NCBI RefSeq assembly: GCF_030547425.1
Contig: NZ_JAUORH010000014.1
Coordinates: 27,442 to 91,441, forward strand
Reading direction: 5' to 3'
Source of the DNA: Tenacibaculum sp. 1_MG-2023
Lineage (GTDB): Bacteria; Bacteroidota; Bacteroidia; Flavobacteriales; Flavobacteriaceae
Length of the DNA stretch: 64,000 nucleotides
Below, piece by piece: positions 29,265 to 38,384 of the stretch. A model generated the notes under the pieces. That model did not search any database and was not told the DNA's origin. It saw only the letters and a program-made list of their open reading frames with translations. Both the position numbers and the translations under genes were made by a program. Positions within the stretch are counted from its first letter, which is position 1, and each line of letters starts with the position of its first letter.

Positions 29265-31031
29265 TTACACCACTGTTTCATTATTAAACTGTTTTTCGTA
29301 CAAATTCTTATAATAACCCTCATGTTTTTTTAATAATTGTGTATGATTTCCTTTTTCAACAATGCAACCTTTGTCCATAACGATAATCATATCTGCTTTT
29401 TTAATGGTCGCTAAACGATGTGCAATTACAATAGAAGTCCTGTCTTTGGTGATTTCATCAGTTGCGTATTGAATCATTTGTTCAGAATGTGTGTCAACTG
29501 ATGAGGTAGCCTCGTCTAAAATTAAAATACTTGGCTTACTAACATAGGCACGTAAAAAGGCAATTAATTGACGTTGACCTGAAGATAACATGCCCCCGCG
29601 TTCTTTTACATTATAATGATAGTTGTTAGGAAGAGTCATTATAAACTTGTGAATCCCTATCTGTTTTGCTGCTATTTGAACTTCTTCAAAAGAAATGTTT
29701 TCATTGTTTAAAGTAATGTTGTTTAAAATACTATCTGAGAATAAAAATACATCTTGTAATACTACAGCTACTTTTTGACGTAAAGAAGTTATTTTGTAAT
29801 CTTGAACAGGAATGTTATCAATAGATATTTCACCACTATCTATTTCGTAAAAACGATTTATAAGATTAATTATGGTTGATTTACCTGCACCTGTAGCTCC
29901 CACAATGGCAACTGTTTGTCCTTTTTTAACATTAAAACTAATTCCTTTTAAAATTTCTGCTCCTTTTATATAGCTAAACCGTACATCTTTAAAGTCAATA
30001 GTTCCTTGTATGTTATTAGCAGTAATCGTTCCATTTTTGTCTATAGAACTTTCAGTATCTATTATATTAAAAACACGTTCACCAGCTACAATTCCCATTT
30101 GTAGTTGATTAAACTTATCAGCTATTTGCCTTAAAGGTCTAAAAAGCATTTGAGCCATTTTTATAAAACCAATAATGGCACCAACACTTACAGCTTTGTC
30201 TTCAACAACTTGTAAACCACCATACCATACAATTAAGCCTATTGCTATTGAAGATAGTATTTCGGCGATAGGGAAGAAAATAGAGTAGTACCATACAGTT
30301 TTAACATGTGCTTTTTTATGTTTATTGTTAATATCAATAAAATTTTTGTACTCAATTTTTTCTCTATTAAAGAGTTGGACAATTTTCATTCCTGTAACTC
30401 TTTCTTGTACAAAACTGTTTAGGTTTGCTACTTGGTTACGAACATCTTGAAAGGTAGATTTAATTGCTATTTGAAATAGTTTAGTAGCGTAAATTAACAC
30501 AGGTAAGGTTGCAAGTGCAATTAATGCTAGCTTCCAGTTTGTATAGAACATTACCATGATTACTACAATCATTTTTAAAACATCGCTAACAATCATAAAA
30601 ACACCCTGAGTAAAAAAATTAGCAATGGTTTCTATATCTGAAACAACACGAGTTACTAACTTTCCAACTGAAGAGTTATCAAAATACCCCATTTTAAATT
30701 GAAGTATTTTCCTAAAAGTTTTAGCCCTTATATCTCTAATAATATGTTGCCCTACCCAGTTTGCATAATAGATAAAACTAAACTGAAATAATACTTGAAT
30801 AAGTAAAACAACAATCATGGCAATTGTAAAATACAACAGCCTTGTAATGTCTTTGGTTACTGTAAAGTCGTCTATGGCCGTCATTAAAATGACAGGAGTT
30901 AGTACCGCAAATCCTGCTAGTAAAATGGTAGATAATGCCGCAATTATAAATCTTACACGGTATTTTTTTGCAAAACTCATAAGTCGTGCAAAAATTTTAA
31001 TATCAAATGCTTTTCCTGTTGTTTTGCTCAC
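29265..31031 (-). CDS. ABC exporter, fused membrane and ATPase domains
   Basis: A 588-aa half-transporter of the MsbA/multidrug type: six membrane helices in the first about 320 residues, then the ATPase with Walker A GATGAGKST, signature LSSGQRQ (unusual SSGQ for SGGQ), Walker B ILILDEATSSVD and H-loop IVIAHRL. It acts as a dimer and exports a lipid or drug-like substrate. It overlaps truA by one base. No peptidase domain is present, unlike the LanT gene further on. Confidence 0.9.
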   Translation of the reverse strand: MSKTTGKAFDIKIFARLMSFAKKYRVRFIIAALSTILLAGFAVLTPVILMTAIDDFTVTKDITRLLYFTIAMIVVLLIQVLFQFSFIYYANWVGQHIIRDIRAKTFRKILQFKMGYFDNSSVGKLVTRVVSDIETIANFFTQGVFMIVSDVLKMIVVIMVMFYTNWKLALIALATLPVLIYATKLFQIAIKSTFQDVRNQVANLNSFVQERVTGMKIVQLFNREKIEYKNFIDINNKHKKAHVKTVWYYSIFFPIAEILSSIAIGLIVWYGGLQVVEDKAVSVGAIIGFIKMAQMLFRPLRQIADKFNQLQMGIVAGERVFNIIDTESSIDKNGTITANNIQGTIDFKDVRFSYIKGAEILKGISFNVKKGQTVAIVGATGAGKSTIINLINRFYEIDSGEISIDNIPVQDYKITSLRQKVAVVLQDVFLFSDSILNNITLNNENISFEEVQIAAKQIGIHKFIMTLPNNYHYNVKERGGMLSSGQRQLIAFLRAYVSKPSILILDEATSSVDTHSEQMIQYATDEITKDRTSIVIAHRLATIKKADMIIVMDKGCIVEKGNHTQLLKKHEGYYKNLYEKQFNNETVV

Positions 31032-31765
31032 TATATATAGTCGTATTTTACTTTTGTTAAAAATAAACCTTTTGCAGGAACTGACACTCCTGCTTTGCTT
31101 CGATTTTTACTTTCTATAATGTTTTTAAAATCATCTAAAGTTATTTTTTCTAAACCAACCTCAATCAAGGTACCTACTATAGCACGAACCATGTTTCTTA
31201 AAAAACGATTAGCACTAATATGAAAGGTTAGTTCATTTCCACTTTTTATCCATTTTGCATTAGTTACTGTGCAATTAAACGTATGTACATCTGTTTTTAC
31301 TTTTGAAAAACATTTAAAATCTTCATAATCATAAAGAATTGTAGCAGCTTTATTCATCAATTCTATGTTTAATTGCTGGCGGTGTAATTGCCAAGTAGTA
31401 TCTAACAAAAACGGATTTCTACCTAGCCAAATTTTGTATTCATAGCTTCTGCTAAGTGCATCAAAACGAGTATGAGCATCGTTATGCATTAATTGTGTAT
31501 TAAATATAACGATGTCATCGGGCAAAATAGCGTTCAACTTGTAGGTGAAATTATCGTTTAGTAGAGTTTCTACATCAAAATGAGCAAACATTTGAGAGGC
31601 ATGTACACCTGCATCTGTTCTTCCAGCTCCTACAATATTTATTTCGTTTCTTAAAATAGTGCTAATAGCCTTATTTATTTTTTCTTGAACTGAAATTGCG
31701 TGTGGCTGTATTTGCCATCCATGATAATTTTTTCCGTTGTATGCTAATTCAATAAAATACCTCAA
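31031..31765 (-). CDS. truA: tRNA pseudouridine(38-40) synthase
   Basis: A 244-aa enzyme that isomerises uridines 38-40 in the tRNA anticodon arm. The catalytic Asp is in GAGRTDAGVHA, with FIELAYNGKNYHGWQIQ at the N-terminus and SANRFLRNMVRAIVGTLIEVG near the C-terminus. The stop overlaps the start of the ABC exporter. Confidence 0.94.
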   Translation of the reverse strand: MRYFIELAYNGKNYHGWQIQPHAISVQEKINKAISTILRNEINIVGAGRTDAGVHASQMFAHFDVETLLNDNFTYKLNAILPDDIVIFNTQLMHNDAHTRFDALSRSYEYKIWLGRNPFLLDTTWQLHRQQLNIELMNKAATILYDYEDFKCFSKVKTDVHTFNCTVTNAKWIKSGNELTFHISANRFLRNMVRAIVGTLIEVGLEKITLDDFKNIIESKNRSKAGVSVPAKGLFLTKVKYDYI

Positions 31766-31994
31766 GAAGTGTAAAGATTTTAAATAGCTAAATTATAAAA
31801 TTATAACTTGAAATGTACTAGATAGGAGGTGAAATAATGTTTTTGAGATTTATTAACATATGTTAACAGGTTAACTGAATGTTTGTGTTATTTTTGTTCA
31901 CTTTTAAAATAAGATAGTGAATTCCCCTTAGTATAAAGAAATCCATGATGTAATGTCGTGGATTTTTCCTTTTTAATTCATTAGTTTTGTTTTA
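31766..31994. promoter_or_regulatory. Divergent intergenic region with promoter and terminator-like hairpin
   Basis: This 229-bp gap contains a 14-bp palindrome TTAACATATGTTAA (31853-31866), a plus-strand TATTTTTG element (31889-31896) and, at about 31938-31968, a hairpin (AAATCCATGA / TCGTGGATTT with a T run). A transcript from that promoter would end about 65 bases later, before the phosphoesterase ATG, so a small RNA or an attenuated leader is possible. Confidence 0.4.
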
Positions 31995-32492
31995 ATGAAG
32001 AAAATTTTACTCCTTTCCGATACACATAGTTTTATTGATAATCAAATTTTAAAGTTTGTAAAGCAAGCTGATGAGGTTTGGCATGCAGGTGATATTGGAG
32101 ATTTACAGGTTACTGATAGAATAAAAAGCCTAAAGCCACTTAGAGCGGTGTATGGAAATATTGACGATAAAAACGCTAGGGCAGAATTTCCGTTAGACAA
32201 TAAGTTTATAGTTGATGGTATTTCGGTTTGGATAACTCATATTGGAGGCTATCCGAATAAATACAATCAACGGGTTAGAGAAGAGTTAAAAAGTAAAACA
32301 CCTCAATTGTTTATTTGTGGACATTCACATATATTAAAGGTTCAGTACGATAAAAAACTAAATTTACTTCATTTAAATCCAGGAGCTGCAGGAAACCATG
32401 GGTTCCATAAGGTTAGAACGATGTTACGTTTTGAAATAGATAATGGTAGTGTGAAAAATATGGAAATTATTGAGCTAGCTAACAGAGGTTAA
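31995..32492 (+). CDS. Metallophosphoesterase (YfcE/MJ0936 family)
   Basis: A 165-aa calcineurin-like phosphodiesterase. Metal-binding motifs are visible: LLSDTHS (residues 5-11), HAGDIGD, YGNIDDKNAR, THIGGYP and FICGHSHILK. Acts on small phosphodiesters; natural substrate unknown. It runs 18 bases into the convergent histidine kinase gene. Confidence 0.88.
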   Translation: MKKILLLSDTHSFIDNQILKFVKQADEVWHAGDIGDLQVTDRIKSLKPLRAVYGNIDDKNARAEFPLDNKFIVDGISVWITHIGGYPNKYNQRVREELKSKTPQLFICGHSHILKVQYDKKLNLLHLNPGAAGNHGFHKVRTMLRFEIDNGSVKNMEIIELANRG

Positions 32493-34247
32493 TTTATTGA
32501 GTTTTTTTTCTTTACTAAGTATAGGAACAGCAATATGTATAGAAGTACCTACATTTATTTCAGACTTAATGGTTAGTTTACCATCCATCATATGAATTCT
32601 AGCTTCAACTTGATTAAGACCAATACCATCAGAAAAAGAGGAAGACGAGGTAGAAAATCCTACCCCATCATCCTTAACGAGAACGGTTAGTTGATTCTTC
32701 TCTTCCTTTAAATCTATTTGCGCATGTTTAGCTTTACTGTGCTTCAAAATATTATTGATTAATTCTTGAATCACATTAAATATTTTTATTTCAAATTCCT
32801 GATTATATCTGTTGATGTTTTTTGCAGAAACTTCAAGTTTTAACTGGCTGTTAGAATATTTTTTAACAACGTCTTTAATTGCATATTCTAACCCAAATTT
32901 TAGTAAAATAGAAGAAACTAAATTGTGAGACAAGTCTCTTACTTTTTGCGACGCTTCAGAAATTATAGCTTGTGTTTTTTCTATTTCTTGAGGGGTGTCT
33001 CCATTAAATTGTTTTTTTGTAGCAGTTAAATGCATGTTTGCCGATGAAAGTAGCGCGCTAACATTATCATGCAGTATTTCTGCAATAAGTTTTCGTTCGG
33101 TTTCTTTTCCGTCTATGGTAGCGTTAAGAATTTTAACCTGTGCTTCAGACCTTACCTTCTCAAGGTTTTGTTGTTGTATAAGTTTACTTTCAGAAAGTTT
33201 AAGACGTAGGTTTTTTTGACGAAGCTTGTAGTTGTAAATGATTACTCCAGAAACTATTAAAACTAAAAAACTCAAAGCTCCAAATAGCATAGATGTTTTA
33301 GCTTCTTGAGCTTCTTCTAGTTTTCGTTGTTCTTCTACTAAAGCTGTTTTTTCTTTTTCTAAGTTAAGTTCGTGTTTTGTGTAAATTTCATCAACAATTC
33401 TTCTTATTTCAATATCTCTTAAATCATCCTTAATGTTGTAAGATTTTTCTTGATAATCATAGGCTCTGTAGTCTTTTTGTAAATATAAAGTATATGCTAA
33501 GTTAAAATATAGAAATTCTTTGTATTTGGTAGCCCTATCACTTGAGTCAAGTTTTATTAAATCTAAACCATCTAAGTAAATCTTTTTTGCCTTTTCGTAA
33601 TTTTTTTGTTCTAAATAAATGCTGGCTAAATTACCAAGTGCAGCAGACTCTAAAACTTTTTTATTTGCTTTCTTGTATATTTTTATTGCTTCTAAAGAGT
33701 ATTCTCTAGCTAAATCGTAAATAGAGTCTTCTCTATATATGTTAGATAAGTTGGTGTATGAGCTTGCTTTGGTAGTGAGATTTTGCTGATTAAAAGAGTT
33801 GCTAGCTAGTATTTCTTTATAGTACTTAATGGCGCTATCTTTCTCTTTGGAAATATGAAACTGCCCACCAATACGTAAAAGTATCTTGTTTATGTTAAAA
33901 CTGTTTTCGGCTGTACTTAAGTGCTCACTTTTAAATGAAGAATCAGACTTAAAATTTGTTAAAGCTTTTTTATAATATATTATAGCTTTTTTATGGTCAT
34001 TTATTTGTCTGAAAATATTTCCGATTAGAAATGAAGTTTTATATTTCAATTCAAAATGACCTAATGAATCTGTTTCAGAGAGTATTTTTAGGCTTTTTTC
34101 TAATGAAATACTATATTTTTCGTTTTTAAAAAGTTCTTTTGCTTTTTTATATTCATCATACAAGTGTTCTTCTTTTTCCTGACTGTAAGAAAAAGAAGTA
34201 AAAGCTATCGTGATTATTATAAAAAAGAGCAAAGATCTTTTGTGCAT
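32475..34247 (-). CDS. TPR-containing sensor histidine kinase (HisKA_3/NarX type)
   Basis: A 590-aa protein: signal peptide (SYSQ end near residue 22), a periplasmic part with about five tetratricopeptide repeats (30-270), a membrane helix (about 318-337), a coiled coil, the dimerisation/phosphoacceptor segment ETERKLIAEILHDNVSALLSSA (phospho-His in ILHDN) and a HATPase domain with ELINNILKHSKAKHA and DDGVGF. It probably pairs with the NarL-type regulator at 35201-35857; a lipoprotein gene lies between them, 17 bp upstream of this one. Confidence 0.88.
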   Translation of the reverse strand: MHKRSLLFFIIITIAFTSFSYSQEKEEHLYDEYKKAKELFKNEKYSISLEKSLKILSETDSLGHFELKYKTSFLIGNIFRQINDHKKAIIYYKKALTNFKSDSSFKSEHLSTAENSFNINKILLRIGGQFHISKEKDSAIKYYKEILASNSFNQQNLTTKASSYTNLSNIYREDSIYDLAREYSLEAIKIYKKANKKVLESAALGNLASIYLEQKNYEKAKKIYLDGLDLIKLDSSDRATKYKEFLYFNLAYTLYLQKDYRAYDYQEKSYNIKDDLRDIEIRRIVDEIYTKHELNLEKEKTALVEEQRKLEEAQEAKTSMLFGALSFLVLIVSGVIIYNYKLRQKNLRLKLSESKLIQQQNLEKVRSEAQVKILNATIDGKETERKLIAEILHDNVSALLSSANMHLTATKKQFNGDTPQEIEKTQAIISEASQKVRDLSHNLVSSILLKFGLEYAIKDVVKKYSNSQLKLEVSAKNINRYNQEFEIKIFNVIQELINNILKHSKAKHAQIDLKEEKNQLTVLVKDDGVGFSTSSSSFSDGIGLNQVEARIHMMDGKLTIKSEINVGTSIHIAVPILSKEKKLNKLTSVS

Positions 34248-34264
34248 TTTCTTTATAAAATATA

Positions 34265-34936
34265 TTAAAGTATATCTACAATAATGGACTTTGGTTTTCT
34301 GTCAATAGCTAATTCATCTTCTGTTCTACTAGCATATTTATGATTTACAAAATCTAATTTTAACATTTTAGACTCAGAGTTCATTTCTAATTCTCTTGAA
34401 AATGTTTTTTGATCTGAGGTACCATTTGATAAATGAACTTCATAAGTTTCAATATCTTCATTATAAACGAAATCTGTTGTTACATTATCATTGATAGTAA
34501 AATCTAATTGATATGTTCCGTCACCATTTGCTGTAATACTATATGAGTTTAAAAACTCAGTAATTCCCTTAGCAAATGTAATGTTTTCGTCTTCAATGTA
34601 TATGTTAGTTCTTTTTCCTTTATTAGCTTCAAAAAAACCAATTTTTAAATGATCGTTTTCAATAGAAAAATCATTAGAGTGCTTTGTGGCTGTTTTTTGT
34701 GCAGTTTCAGCTAAAACAATTTCTTTAGAGTTGTCTACATTAGTCAATGTAGTTACATCGGTATTATTAGTTGTATTGAAATCGATAGAGTAGGCCCCAG
34801 TTGCATCTCTTTTAAGAGTGTATGATTGTAATAAGTTTTCAGGACTATTCTCTATAACTTCCGTTTCGTTAGAAGAACAAGAAGCAAAAATAACACTAAG
34901 GCTCAAAGCAAGGAAATAAGGAGTAAATTTTTTCAT
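34265..34936 (-). CDS. Lipoprotein with two internal repeats, two-component-associated
   Basis: A 223-aa lipoprotein (lipobox FASC, Cys20) not matching a family I recognise. Two segments resemble each other: LLQSYTLKRDATGAYSIDF (about 36-54) and FLNSYSITANGDGTYQLDF (about 131-149), suggesting a duplicated beta-rich module. It lies 17 bp upstream of the histidine kinase gene on the same strand, so it may be a sensory partner or a target of that system. Confidence 0.65.
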   Translation of the reverse strand: MKKFTPYFLALSLSVIFASCSSNETEVIENSPENLLQSYTLKRDATGAYSIDFNTTNNTDVTTLTNVDNSKEIVLAETAQKTATKHSNDFSIENDHLKIGFFEANKGKRTNIYIEDENITFAKGITEFLNSYSITANGDGTYQLDFTINDNVTTDFVYNEDIETYEVHLSNGTSDQKTFSRELEMNSESKMLKLDFVNHKYASRTEDELAIDRKPKSIIVDIL

Positions 34937-34978
34937 GACTTATGGTGTTTATTATTGAGATTTAGATTTTTAAAAAAA

Positions 34979-35235
34979 AATAGCGATGTACTTAGGATAG
35001 ATGTTAAGAGACGGGGGACGATATCTCTTAGGGATAAAAGAAAACAAAATGAAGGGGTTTTCTATACTATGTTAAATAACGCGTACATCGCTATTGGGTT
35101 TATTGTTAGTAGCAGTTGATTAGCGATGCATGAAGTGTATAGACTCGGGGGGCTTCTTAATCTGGGGGACTAAAGAAAATTTGAAGGGTTGATTATGTCT
35201 TTACACTATTTTGTTTCTCACGGCATACATCGCTA
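34979..35235. repeat. Degenerate tandem repeat including the 3' end of the regulator gene
   Basis: Two units of about 113-115 bp run 34981-35093 and 35121-35235. Each starts TAGCGATG, carries a G-rich core (GGGGGAC / GGGGGGC), then an A-rich segment and GAAGGG, and ends TACATCGCTA, an inverted copy of the start. The end of the second unit is the 3' end of the NarL-type gene. On the minus strand the first unit still spells IAMYALFNIV and a stop, close to the real C-terminus LAMYAVRNKIV. No other gene lies in the 264-bp gap 34937-35200. Confidence 0.5.
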
Positions 35236-35857
35236 AACCTACTACATTTTTTACTTTTAATTTTTTATATAAATTACTTCTATATGTTTCTACTGTTTTA
35301 ATACTGACATTTAGTTTTTGTGCAATTTCACTGGAGCTTTTCTCTTTAGCAATTAATCTTAATACAGCAACTTCCCTCTCAGTTAAGTCTCCATGCAAAA
35401 ACTCAGGTTCATCTTCATCTTTTACATCTGAAGCATATAAATCTAATAATTTTACTTTAATATCTTCACTAATATATTGTATGCCGTTGTGAACAACTTT
35501 TATGGCATCAATTATTTGCTCATTAGCTCGACTTTTATCTACAAAACCATTAGCTCCTAGTGCTATCATTTCTTGAACAAGTTTTGGGTCGCTTAAACCA
35601 GAAAGTATAATTGTTTTAATTTTTGTGTTACGTTTTTTAAACGTTTTTAAAACTTCAATACCATCCATTTCAGGCATGTTAATATCTAAAACTAATACAT
35701 CTGCTGTATTTTTAGAAGACCAGTTTACCACTTGCCTACCAGTTAAAGAATATCCCTCTACTTCAATGTCGTCTTCAGTATTTAATAAAGCAATGACCCC
35801 GTCTATTAAAATCTTATGGTCATCTGCTATGTGAACTTTTATCTTGTTGTAATTCAT
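35201..35857 (-). CDS. NarL/LuxR-type response regulator
   Basis: A 218-aa regulator with an N-terminal receiver (acidic DD at 13-14, phosphoacceptor Asp in VLDINMPEMDG near residue 58, Lys in VDKSRAN) and a C-terminal LuxR helix-turn-helix (LTEREVAVLRLIAKEKSSSEIAQKLNVSIKTVETY, about 155-190). It is the likely partner of the TPR kinase encoded downstream on the same strand. Confidence 0.92.
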   Translation of the reverse strand: MNYNKIKVHIADDHKILIDGVIALLNTEDDIEVEGYSLTGRQVVNWSSKNTADVLVLDINMPEMDGIEVLKTFKKRNTKIKTIILSGLSDPKLVQEMIALGANGFVDKSRANEQIIDAIKVVHNGIQYISEDIKVKLLDLYASDVKDEDEPEFLHGDLTEREVAVLRLIAKEKSSSEIAQKLNVSIKTVETYRSNLYKKLKVKNVVGLAMYAVRNKIV

Positions 35858-35935
35858 GGTTGTTATTACAGTTACAAATTTATGAGGTTAAAAGAGTGTG
35901 TGCAATACACAATATCCCTAATCGTTTCGTTAATG

Positions 35936-35962
35936 ACTCAGGGTTAACCCTGAGTTTTTTTT
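35936..35962 (+). terminator. Plus-strand terminator with no obvious gene
   Basis: Perfect inverted repeat ACTCAGGGTT / AACCCTGAGT followed by eight T on the plus strand only. No plus-strand gene precedes it, since the NarL-type gene upstream is on the minus strand, so it may end an antisense or small transcript. Confidence 0.6.
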
Positions 35963-36017
35963 AACATTTATTTAACATTTAAGGCTGTAAGCCTTGAATA
36001 TACTAGGAAACAAAAAT

Positions 36018-36048
36018 AAAAAACCGAGATTTAAATCCCGGTTTTTTT
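36018..36048 (-). terminator. Terminator of the DUF4293 gene
   Basis: Inverted repeat AAACCG.GATTT / AAATC.CGGTTT (one mismatch) with T runs on both strands, 28 bases after the DUF4293 stop. Confidence 0.8.
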
Positions 36049-36075
36049 CGCACTAAATATACTAAGATGTTAGGT

Positions 36076-36510
36076 TTATCGTAATCTATCTACAGATTTT
36101 ACAAGATCTTCATCCTTCTTAATGGCTCTATTTGCTAAAACTAACAGCAAAATAACAACGATAGGAAAGAACATCCCAATACCTTTCTCAGAAACCGAAG
36201 CTTCTCCAGATAATGTTTGTGATAAATATATCAATAGTCCTAATAAAAAAAGGTTTATCAAAATGTTTAAACGGTTTAGTACAAATTGTAACTGACGATT
36301 TTTAAATAAAAATATTGTTACAATAGCTACTAAAGCTGAGATAAAAAATAAAACAGGAATACTATTTTCTATGGTTGAGTTCCCAGAAAATAAATCTAAA
36401 ACATATACCGTATTAGTTTGAGAGTTACTCCAAAGACTAAATAAAAAAGGCAATCCTCCAGAAATAATTCCTGCTACTAATAAGTATATAGATTGTATTC
36501 TTTGTATCAT
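36076..36510 (-). CDS. DUF4293 membrane protein
   Basis: A 144-aa protein with four membrane helices (about 7-28, 48-66, 75-97, 108-127) beginning MIQRIQSIYLLVA, the hallmark of the Bacteroidetes DUF4293 family. It is divergent from rho, an arrangement I associate with flavobacteria. Function unknown. Confidence 0.85.
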   Translation of the reverse strand: MIQRIQSIYLLVAGIISGGLPFLFSLWSNSQTNTVYVLDLFSGNSTIENSIPVLFFISALVAIVTIFLFKNRQLQFVLNRLNILINLFLLGLLIYLSQTLSGEASVSEKGIGMFFPIVVILLLVLANRAIKKDEDLVKSVDRLR

Positions 36511-36581
36511 AATTTTTTATCGGGTAGCAAATGTAATACTTCTTTTTTTAAAAAGAAATATTAGAAGTTAAAATATTTGTA

Positions 36582-36709
36582 TATATTTGCCTTGTATGTA
36601 ACCGCACAAAATTATTATATAGCCCCTATATAATTAGCACTCAAAACAAAACTTAATACAATATAATTCTTTACACATAAAGAATTTTAGTAACTTAATT
36701 ATTTAACGA
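36582..36709 (+). promoter_or_regulatory. rho promoter and structured leader
   Basis: TATATTTG at 36582-36589 is a good promoter element. The leader of about 110 bases holds two hairpins: TATATAG / CTATATA with a CCC loop, and AATTCTTT / AAAGAATT near 36666-36690. Rho is known to control its own leader in other bacteria; a similar role here is inference. Confidence 0.5.
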
Positions 36710-38338
36710 ATGTTCGATATTTCGGAATTAAAAACTAAAAAATTAGCTGATTTACAAGTTATTGCTAAATCAATAGGATTAACAAAGATTAGTCAACTAA
36801 AAAAACTAGACTTAGTATACAAAATTTTAGATGCGCAAGCTGAAGCAAGTGCTAATGAGGCTAAACCTGAACCTAAGGCAGAAAAACCAAAAAGGAAAAG
36901 AATTACTAAGACAGAAGCTAAAGATACTACTACAACTGTTGACGAAAAGCCAGAGAGTAAAGTTGTTAACGAGCCAGAAGTAAAAAAAACTCCAGAAAAA
37001 GTAGCTCCAGAAAAAAAGGAAGTTGTTAATAAACCAAAAAAGAGACCAGAAGAGAAGAAGCAAGTTCAAGCTTCATCAGATGATAAAAAACAGCAACAGC
37101 CTCAACAACAAAAGCAACAGCATAATAAAAACCATAACAGAGGTAATAAGCACAATAAAAATCAGAATACGAATAAACAACACCACAAGAGTGGTAACAA
37201 GTATCGCGATCCAGATTTTGAATTTGATGGAATCATTGAAAGTGAAGGTGTATTAGAAATGATGCCTGACGGGTACGGATTTTTACGTTCTTCTGATTAT
37301 AACTATCTATCATCACCTGACGATATTTATGTATCACAATCTCAAATAAAATTATTTGGATTAAAAACAGGAGACACTGTTCGTGGTAATGTACGTCCTC
37401 CAAAAGAAGGAGAAAAGTACTTCCCGTTAATTAGAGTTTCAAAAATTAATGGATTAAACCCAAATATTGTTCGCGATCGCGTTTCTTTTGAACACTTAAC
37501 TCCATTATTTGCTGAAGAAAAATTTAATTTAGCAGAAAAAGGAAGTTCATTATCAACTAGAATTATCGATTTGTTTTCTCCAATAGGAAAAGGACAACGT
37601 GGTATGATTGTAGCACAACCTAAAACGGGTAAAACTGTGCTATTGAAAGATGTGGCAAAAGCTATTGCAGCAAATCACCCTGAAGTATATCAAATAGTTT
37701 TATTAATTGATGAGCGCCCTGAAGAAGTTACTGATATGCAACGTAGTGTACGTGGTGAAGTAGTTGCTTCTACTTTTGATGAGCCAGCAGATAAACATGT
37801 TCGTGTTGCTAACATTGTGTTAGAAAAAGCAAAGCGTTTAGTAGAGTGTGGTCATGATGTAGTGATTTTGTTAGACTCTATTACACGTTTAGCAAGAGCT
37901 TACAATACAGTAGCACCAGCATCAGGTAAGATTTTATCAGGAGGTATTGATGCGAACGCATTACACAAACCAAAACGTTTCTTTGGAGCGGCTCGTAACA
38001 TTGAAAATGGTGGTTCATTAACTATTATTGCTACTGCACTTACCGAAACTGGTTCTAAAATGGATGAGGTTATCTTTGAAGAATTCAAAGGAACAGGTAA
38101 CATGGAGTTACAATTAGAACGTAACATAGCAAACCGTAGAATTTACCCTGCAATTGACTTAATTAAGTCAAGTACACGTCGTGATGATTTATTATTAGAC
38201 GAAAAAACAGTACAACGTATGTGGGTATTACGTAAGTATTTAGCAGATATGAACCCTATTGAAGCAATGGAGTTTATACAGGATAGAATTAAAAGATCAT
38301 TGAATAACGATGAGTTCTTGATTTCAATGAACGGATAA
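36710..38338 (+). CDS. rho: Transcription termination factor Rho
   Basis: A hexameric RNA helicase ending transcripts (542 aa). The N-terminal Rho_N helix (about 4-40) is followed by a charged, Lys/Glu/Pro stretch and a Q/N/H/K-rich low-complexity insert (about 125-165), then the RNA-binding cold-shock domain ([16 protein letters not shown]), Walker [12 protein letters not shown], Walker [17 protein letters not shown] and the Q-loop/R-loop region ([23 protein letters not shown]). E. coli Rho has 419 residues; the difference is mainly the insert, common in Bacteroidetes. Confidence 0.96.
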   Translation: MFDISELKTKKLADLQVIAKSIGLTKISQLKKLDLVYKILDAQAEASANEAKPEPKAEKPKRKRITKTEAKDTTTTVDEKPESKVVNEPEVKKTPEKVAPEKKEVVNKPKKRPEEKKQVQASSDDKKQQQPQQQKQQHNKNHNRGNKHNKNQNTNKQHHKSGNKYRDPDFEFDGIIESEGVLEMMPDGYGFLRSSDYNYLSSPDDIYVSQSQIKLFGLKTGDTVRGNVRPPKEGEKYFPLIRVSKINGLNPNIVRDRVSFEHLTPLFAEEKFNLAEKGSSLSTRIIDLFSPIGKGQRGMIVAQPKTGKTVLLKDVAKAIAANHPEVYQIVLLIDERPEEVTDMQRSVRGEVVASTFDEPADKHVRVANIVLEKAKRLVECGHDVVILLDSITRLARAYNTVAPASGKILSGGIDANALHKPKRFFGAARNIENGGSLTIIATALTETGSKMDEVIFEEFKGTGNMELQLERNIANRRIYPAIDLIKSSTRRDDLLLDEKTVQRMWVLRKYLADMNPIEAMEFIQDRIKRSLNNDEFLISMNG

Positions 38339-38355
38339 TCGTTAGTATATAAAAT

Positions 38356-38384
38356 AAAAAATCCCGCTTTTTGCGGGATTTTTT
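38356..38384 (+). terminator. Bidirectional terminator after rho
   Basis: AAAAAATCCCGC / GCGGGATTTTT with a five-T loop, overlapping the stop codon of the convergent cyclo-ligase gene. Confidence 0.88.

Noticed and set aside
31837..31866. Nine-codon frame (MFLRFINIC) preceded by a perfect AGGAGGT
   Set aside because: Strong Shine-Dalgarno sites are not used as a rule by this genome, the frame ends in the 14-bp palindrome and the predicted promoter lies downstream of it, so it is likely chance.
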